Positions 5,339 through 8,578 of a stretch of 8,578 bases of DNA are shown in pieces. Position 1 is the first letter of the stretch. Each line of letters starts with the position of its first letter. Where the stretch lies: positions 1-8,578 of the forward strand of contig CANHCG010000053.1 of the NCBI GenBank assembly GCA_947459055.1, in the 5' to 3' direction. The notes below the pieces were generated by a model. The model was not told the origin of the DNA. It ran no database searches and saw only the letters and a program-made list of their open reading frames with translations. Origin of the DNA: Cytophagaceae bacterium (GTDB taxonomy: Bacteria > Bacteroidota > Bacteroidia > Cytophagales > Spirosomataceae). A program made the position numbers and the translations under genes.

Positions 5339-8300
5339 ATGGTAAAATACCTAAAAATCTTCGCCAAATCGATCCTTTATGGATTAGTGGGGATATTTTT
5401 GCTGATTTTTACCTTCATCTTACTCCTCCGAGCCCCAAGTAATCAGACGCTTCTTGCCCAGTATTTTTCACCCAAAATCGAAAAGGCCATCGGCTACCCG
5501 CTGACCGTTAAAGGGATCCAATTAAAGTTTTTCGATGAAGTCAGCCTTTGGGGCCTCCGCGTCAAAGACCCATGGGGCAAAGACATGATTTACATCGAAC
5601 GGCTGGATATCAATTTCAACCTCAGTGATTTATTCCTACAAGGCGCCAAGCCCACCATGGAATATGCTCGCTTGCTTCGACCGCGCGTGCATTTAATCCT
5701 TGAAAAGAAATCTGGCAAGATCAATATGAACGAGTTTATCGACCGCCTCATCGTCTGGTTAAGCTCCGAAACACCCACTAAACCTACCGAATCAGCCATC
5801 TTTAAAATTCAAAGTGCGGAGGTCGTTGATGGTATTTTTTTACTAGACGACGAGCAAGAAAAAAACCTATCTTCCGCTACTCATTTCGATATTTCACACT
5901 TTTCGTTTGTCAAAATTAACGCGAAAGTCAACGATTTTTTTGTCAAAGGCGACACCATCGGCTTGCAAACCATTGGCCTTCAAACCATCGATCCGGCCAG
6001 CGGTTTTCGAGTGAAAAAATTGGACACGCATTTCATGATTTGCGAGAAACAAATGCGTTTTGACCAATTGGATCTTCGGTTTAATGACTCCTTTTTAAAG
6101 GACCAAGTCGTCATGAATTATCGGAATTTAGACGATTTGACTCAATGGATCCCCCGAGTTCGCATGGTTGCGAATCTGAAAAAAAGCCAAGTAAAAGGCG
6201 AAGATGTCAGCCGATTCATCGAAGCCATGACGCCCTACAAGGGTACCTATCGCCTTAATGGGTTGTTAGATGGAACGGTGGCCAATTTGGGGCTAAAAAA
6301 TTTCGAATTGGGATTTGGGCAAAATTCGGTACTGCGCGGAAATTTTAATTTCAAAGGCCTACCCAATATTGACAAAACGCAAATGGATTTTGATATGAAA
6401 AAATCCTTGTTTTTGCCAAAAGACTTAGCCATTTTTATCAGTTCTTCCGCCGCTAGCAAAATGCAAATTTTGGGACCAGTTGCCTTTGAAGGAAATTTTC
6501 AAGGGACAAATCAGCGCTTCAAGACCTTTGGTAAATTGAATACAGGACTTGGCTATTTGGAAGGGAATGTCCAGATGGATCTGAAGGATTCGATGGCGCT
6601 TTCGGGCTATGAGGGTGGGGTAAAATTGCGGAAATTCCAATTGGGAAAACTCCTTGACCTGCAAGCTTATTTGGGAAATATCGATTTGGAAGGAAAAATT
6701 AAAGGCCGCGGATTTTCAAAAAAATCGGCACATGTCGACTTCGACGGTAAAGTCTCCGAAATCCATTTCAATCAATACGCCTATAAACGCGTCAGTTTTA
6801 AAGGTAATTTTCAAAGACAACTTTTCAAAGGGGCTGTTTCCGTACGGGATTCCAACTTAATCGCGTCCATGGAAGGCGAAATTAATTTACAAAGCGCTAA
6901 AGCCAGTTACCTCCTAAACGGCAACATCGAACATGCGCATCTAGGGAAAATACGCCTCATGAAAGAGGATATTCAGCTGAGTAGTGGTTTTGAGTTAGAT
7001 CTTCGATTTAACACCTTGGATGATTTATTAGGTCGCGCAAGTTTAACGGATTTGAATATTCAAAAACCAGGGATGCAAGATCTGCCGATCGGTTTACTTT
7101 CATTTTCCGCCAATAAAAATTTTAACGGGGACCGACATTATCAGCTCAATTCGGATTTGATTTCCGTCGATATCAAAGGCAATTTTATTCCAAGTAGTTT
7201 ACAAAAAGACTTAGCTCAAGTCTGGGATGAATATGCTTTGTATTTCTTAAAAACTTCGACCGAGCGCCAGCAATATTATTCGGCACGTACCTATGACACC
7301 GAGCGGAAATACCAAGCGGATTTTACTATTATTTGTCATCAAGCTGCCCCGATTTTAAGTCGGTTTTACCCTTCCTTGGGCATCGGAAAAAATACCGTTT
7401 TCTCCGGTAATATCACCAAAGGGCGGACCTTAGCTTTGAGTTTGGAGTCCTATCCAGACACCTTAGTTTTCGGAGGCTATCGCTTTTATCAATCCGTTTT
7501 CTCTTTGCAGAGTTCAAAGTTTTTGGGCGGTCCAGAGGTGTCGTCAAGTTTGGTTTTTCAGTCGAGGCGCCAACAATTAAACTTCCTCAGCCCCACCGAA
7601 AACTTTAAATTAAACGCTCTTTGGGACCAAGATAAAATCAATTTTGGCTTAGACTTTAAACAACAAGGTGAAGATAATTTAGCCCATTTTGGTGGTAATT
7701 GGAAATTCGAAAAAGATGGACTTTCGCTCCGATTTAAGGATTCCTATATGAAGATTTTGGGGCAGGATTGGGCAATCGACCCGGAGAATAAAATCACCAT
7801 CAAAGGGCCCGAATGGAAGGCGGAACAAGTATTGATTTCCAATAAAAAACAATCCATTTCGCTGCAAGGAAGCCTGTCCATGGACTCGACAGAAACTTTG
7901 AAATTGCGTGCGAATAAGTTCCAACTGGCCACCCTTGGGCCGCTTTTTGCGATTAAGGCCGTAGGGGAATTAAATGCCGAAGTCAGTATTCAGAATTGGT
8001 ACCAAAATACCCGATTAGATTCTTGGTTGATCATCGATTCCTTGCGATTAAATAAATTTTACATGGGGAATTTCCAAGGAGTGGGGACCTATTTAGCCGA
8101 ATCCCAATTGATGGATTTGAACTACCATTTAAACCGCTTCGGTGAATCTGTACTCACCGTGAGCGGCGCCTATAAACCCTATGCGGAAACGAATAAACTG
8201 AATATCAAGGCGGAATTGAATAGGACCAATCTTGGTATTTTGGAGCCCTTCACGGAGGGAGTCTTTTCAGGTTTATCGGGGGATGCCTCTGGCGAGTTAC

Positions 8301-8578
8301 GCATTGGGGGCTCGGTGGATGATCCGAATCTACAAGGTCGGATCGTTGTACAAAAAGGGAAAGTCAATTTCAATTATTTAAATACGGCTATCAATGTTTC
8401 CGATACGGTGGTTTTCCAGGGTAGACAAATCATTGGCAAAAATTGGACCCTAAAAGACAATGACGGCAATGCAGCGAAATTAAATGCCAAAGTGAATTTT
8501 CCGAAAGATAAGCCATTTGAGATTTCCTTATCTGCCGATTTGACTCGCTACAAAATTCTGAATACACAACGGAATCCA
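5339..8578 (+). CDS. AsmA/TamB-like translocation and assembly module protein (3'-truncated by window edge)
   Basis: This reading frame stays open from the ATG at 5339 to the last base, 1080 codons, with no stop. Proteins of this kind in Bacteroidota are usually about 1400-1700 residues, so the C-terminal part, including the end of the TamB (DUF490) domain, should lie beyond the window. Residues 12-30 form one hydrophobic N-terminal anchor (ILYGLVGIFLLIFTFILLL) after a Lys-containing start, so the body should be periplasmic. Next comes the AsmA-like opening: Gln-containing segment, 'GYPLTVKGIQLKFFDEVSLWGLRVKD' type pattern (about 52-77), then 'NMNEFIDRL'. The rest is long runs of short alternating beta-strands expected of a lipid-carrying beta-taco fold. 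Near the edge, SGDASGELRIGGSVDDPNLQG (8275-8337) is the hallmark TamB-type repeat. The known family role is envelope biogenesis: outer-membrane protein assembly and/or phospholipid transport between membranes. An A-rich leader (AAGAAAAA) precedes the start. Divergent from tsaD. Confidence 0.9.
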   Translation, partial: MVKYLKIFAKSILYGLVGIFLLIFTFILLLRAPSNQTLLAQYFSPKIEKAIGYPLTVKGIQLKFFDEVSLWGLRVKDPWGKDMIYIERLDINFNLSDLFLQGAKPTMEYARLLRPRVHLILEKKSGKINMNEFIDRLIVWLSSETPTKPTESAIFKIQSAEVVDGIFLLDDEQEKNLSSATHFDISHFSFVKINAKVNDFFVKGDTIGLQTIGLQTIDPASGFRVKKLDTHFMICEKQMRFDQLDLRFNDSFLKDQVVMNYRNLDDLTQWIPRVRMVANLKKSQVKGEDVSRFIEAMTPYKGTYRLNGLLDGTVANLGLKNFELGFGQNSVLRGNFNFKGLPNIDKTQMDFDMKKSLFLPKDLAIFISSSAASKMQILGPVAFEGNFQGTNQRFKTFGKLNTGLGYLEGNVQMDLKDSMALSGYEGGVKLRKFQLGKLLDLQAYLGNIDLEGKIKGRGFSKKSAHVDFDGKVSEIHFNQYAYKRVSFKGNFQRQLFKGAVSVRDSNLIASMEGEINLQSAKASYLLNGNIEHAHLGKIRLMKEDIQLSSGFELDLRFNTLDDLLGRASLTDLNIQKPGMQDLPIGLLSFSANKNFNGDRHYQLNSDLISVDIKGNFIPSSLQKDLAQVWDEYALYFLKTSTERQQYYSARTYDTERKYQADFTIICHQAAPILSRFYPSLGIGKNTVFSGNITKGRTLALSLESYPDTLVFGGYRFYQSVFSLQSSKFLGGPEVSSSLVFQSRRQQLNFLSPTENFKLNALWDQDKINFGLDFKQQGEDNLAHFGGNWKFEKDGLSLRFKDSYMKILGQDWAIDPENKITIKGPEWKAEQVLISNKKQSISLQGSLSMDSTETLKLRANKFQLATLGPLFAIKAVGELNAEVSIQNWYQNTRLDSWLIIDSLRLNKFYMGNFQGVGTYLAESQLMDLNYHLNRFGESVLTVSGAYKPYAETNKLNIKAELNRTNLGILEPFTEGVFSGLSGDASGELRIGGSVDDPNLQGRIVVQKGKVNFNYLNTAINVSDTVVFQGRQIIGKNWTLKDNDGNAAKLNAKVNFPKDKPFEISLSADLTRYKILNTQRNP

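Noticed and set aside
6247..6860. Overlapping small open frames on both strands (such as 6247-6459 -, 6425-6664 -, 6654-6860 +)
   Set aside because: All fall within the uninterrupted tamB-like reading frame and show no domain or start context of their own.
7679..8373. Small - strand open frames near the right end
   Set aside because: They are antisense to the tamB-like gene, which continues in one frame through the whole stretch with family-typical beta-strand repeats.

Overview
The window looks like a piece of chromosome from a Bacteroidota bacterium, probably of the Cytophagales or a related group. The reasons are family-level: a Rel protein with a Lys-rich linker before its Cys-rich domain, AT/A-rich leaders with no clear Shine-Dalgarno sites, a TamB-type gene divergent from tsaD, and the order rel - Fur-family regulator - purA. 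I recall these arrangements from Bacteroidota genomes but could not search for them. There is no sign of a mobile element, CRISPR array, rRNA or tRNA.

Left block (1-4221, all + strand, tightly packed): the 3' three quarters of a long Rel/SpoT-type (p)ppGpp enzyme (cut by the left edge), a Fur-family metal-dependent repressor (46 bp gap), adenylosuccinate synthase purA (22 bp gap), and a 242-residue protein starting 2 bp after the purA stop. The last protein has a short N-terminal peptide, a long Ser/Thr-rich linker and a compact C-terminal domain. I tentatively liken it to the psi (HolD) subunit of the DNA polymerase III clamp loader. The block puts an alarmone enzyme next to purA, whose product is a known ppGpp-inhibited enzyme of AMP synthesis.

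Middle (4222-4267): converging transcription units end in a perfect 14-bp-arm inverted repeat that directly abuts the tsaD stop codon.

Right block (4268-8578): tsaD on the - strand (tRNA t6A37 synthesis) and, divergently, a very long + strand gene open from 5339 to the right edge (1080 codons seen). It encodes an AsmA/TamB-like envelope protein with an N-terminal membrane anchor. It has no stop inside the window, so a scan for complete ORFs would miss it. The 66-bp divergent gap holds a terminator-like hairpin with a T-run 14 bp before the tamB-like start.

Most of the window is conserved housekeeping sequence. The parts most worth a second look are the psi-like protein with its repeated linker motif, the nested palindrome at 4239-4267, the hairpin in the tamB-like leader, and a sharp codon-choice difference between the left block and the start of the tamB-like gene.
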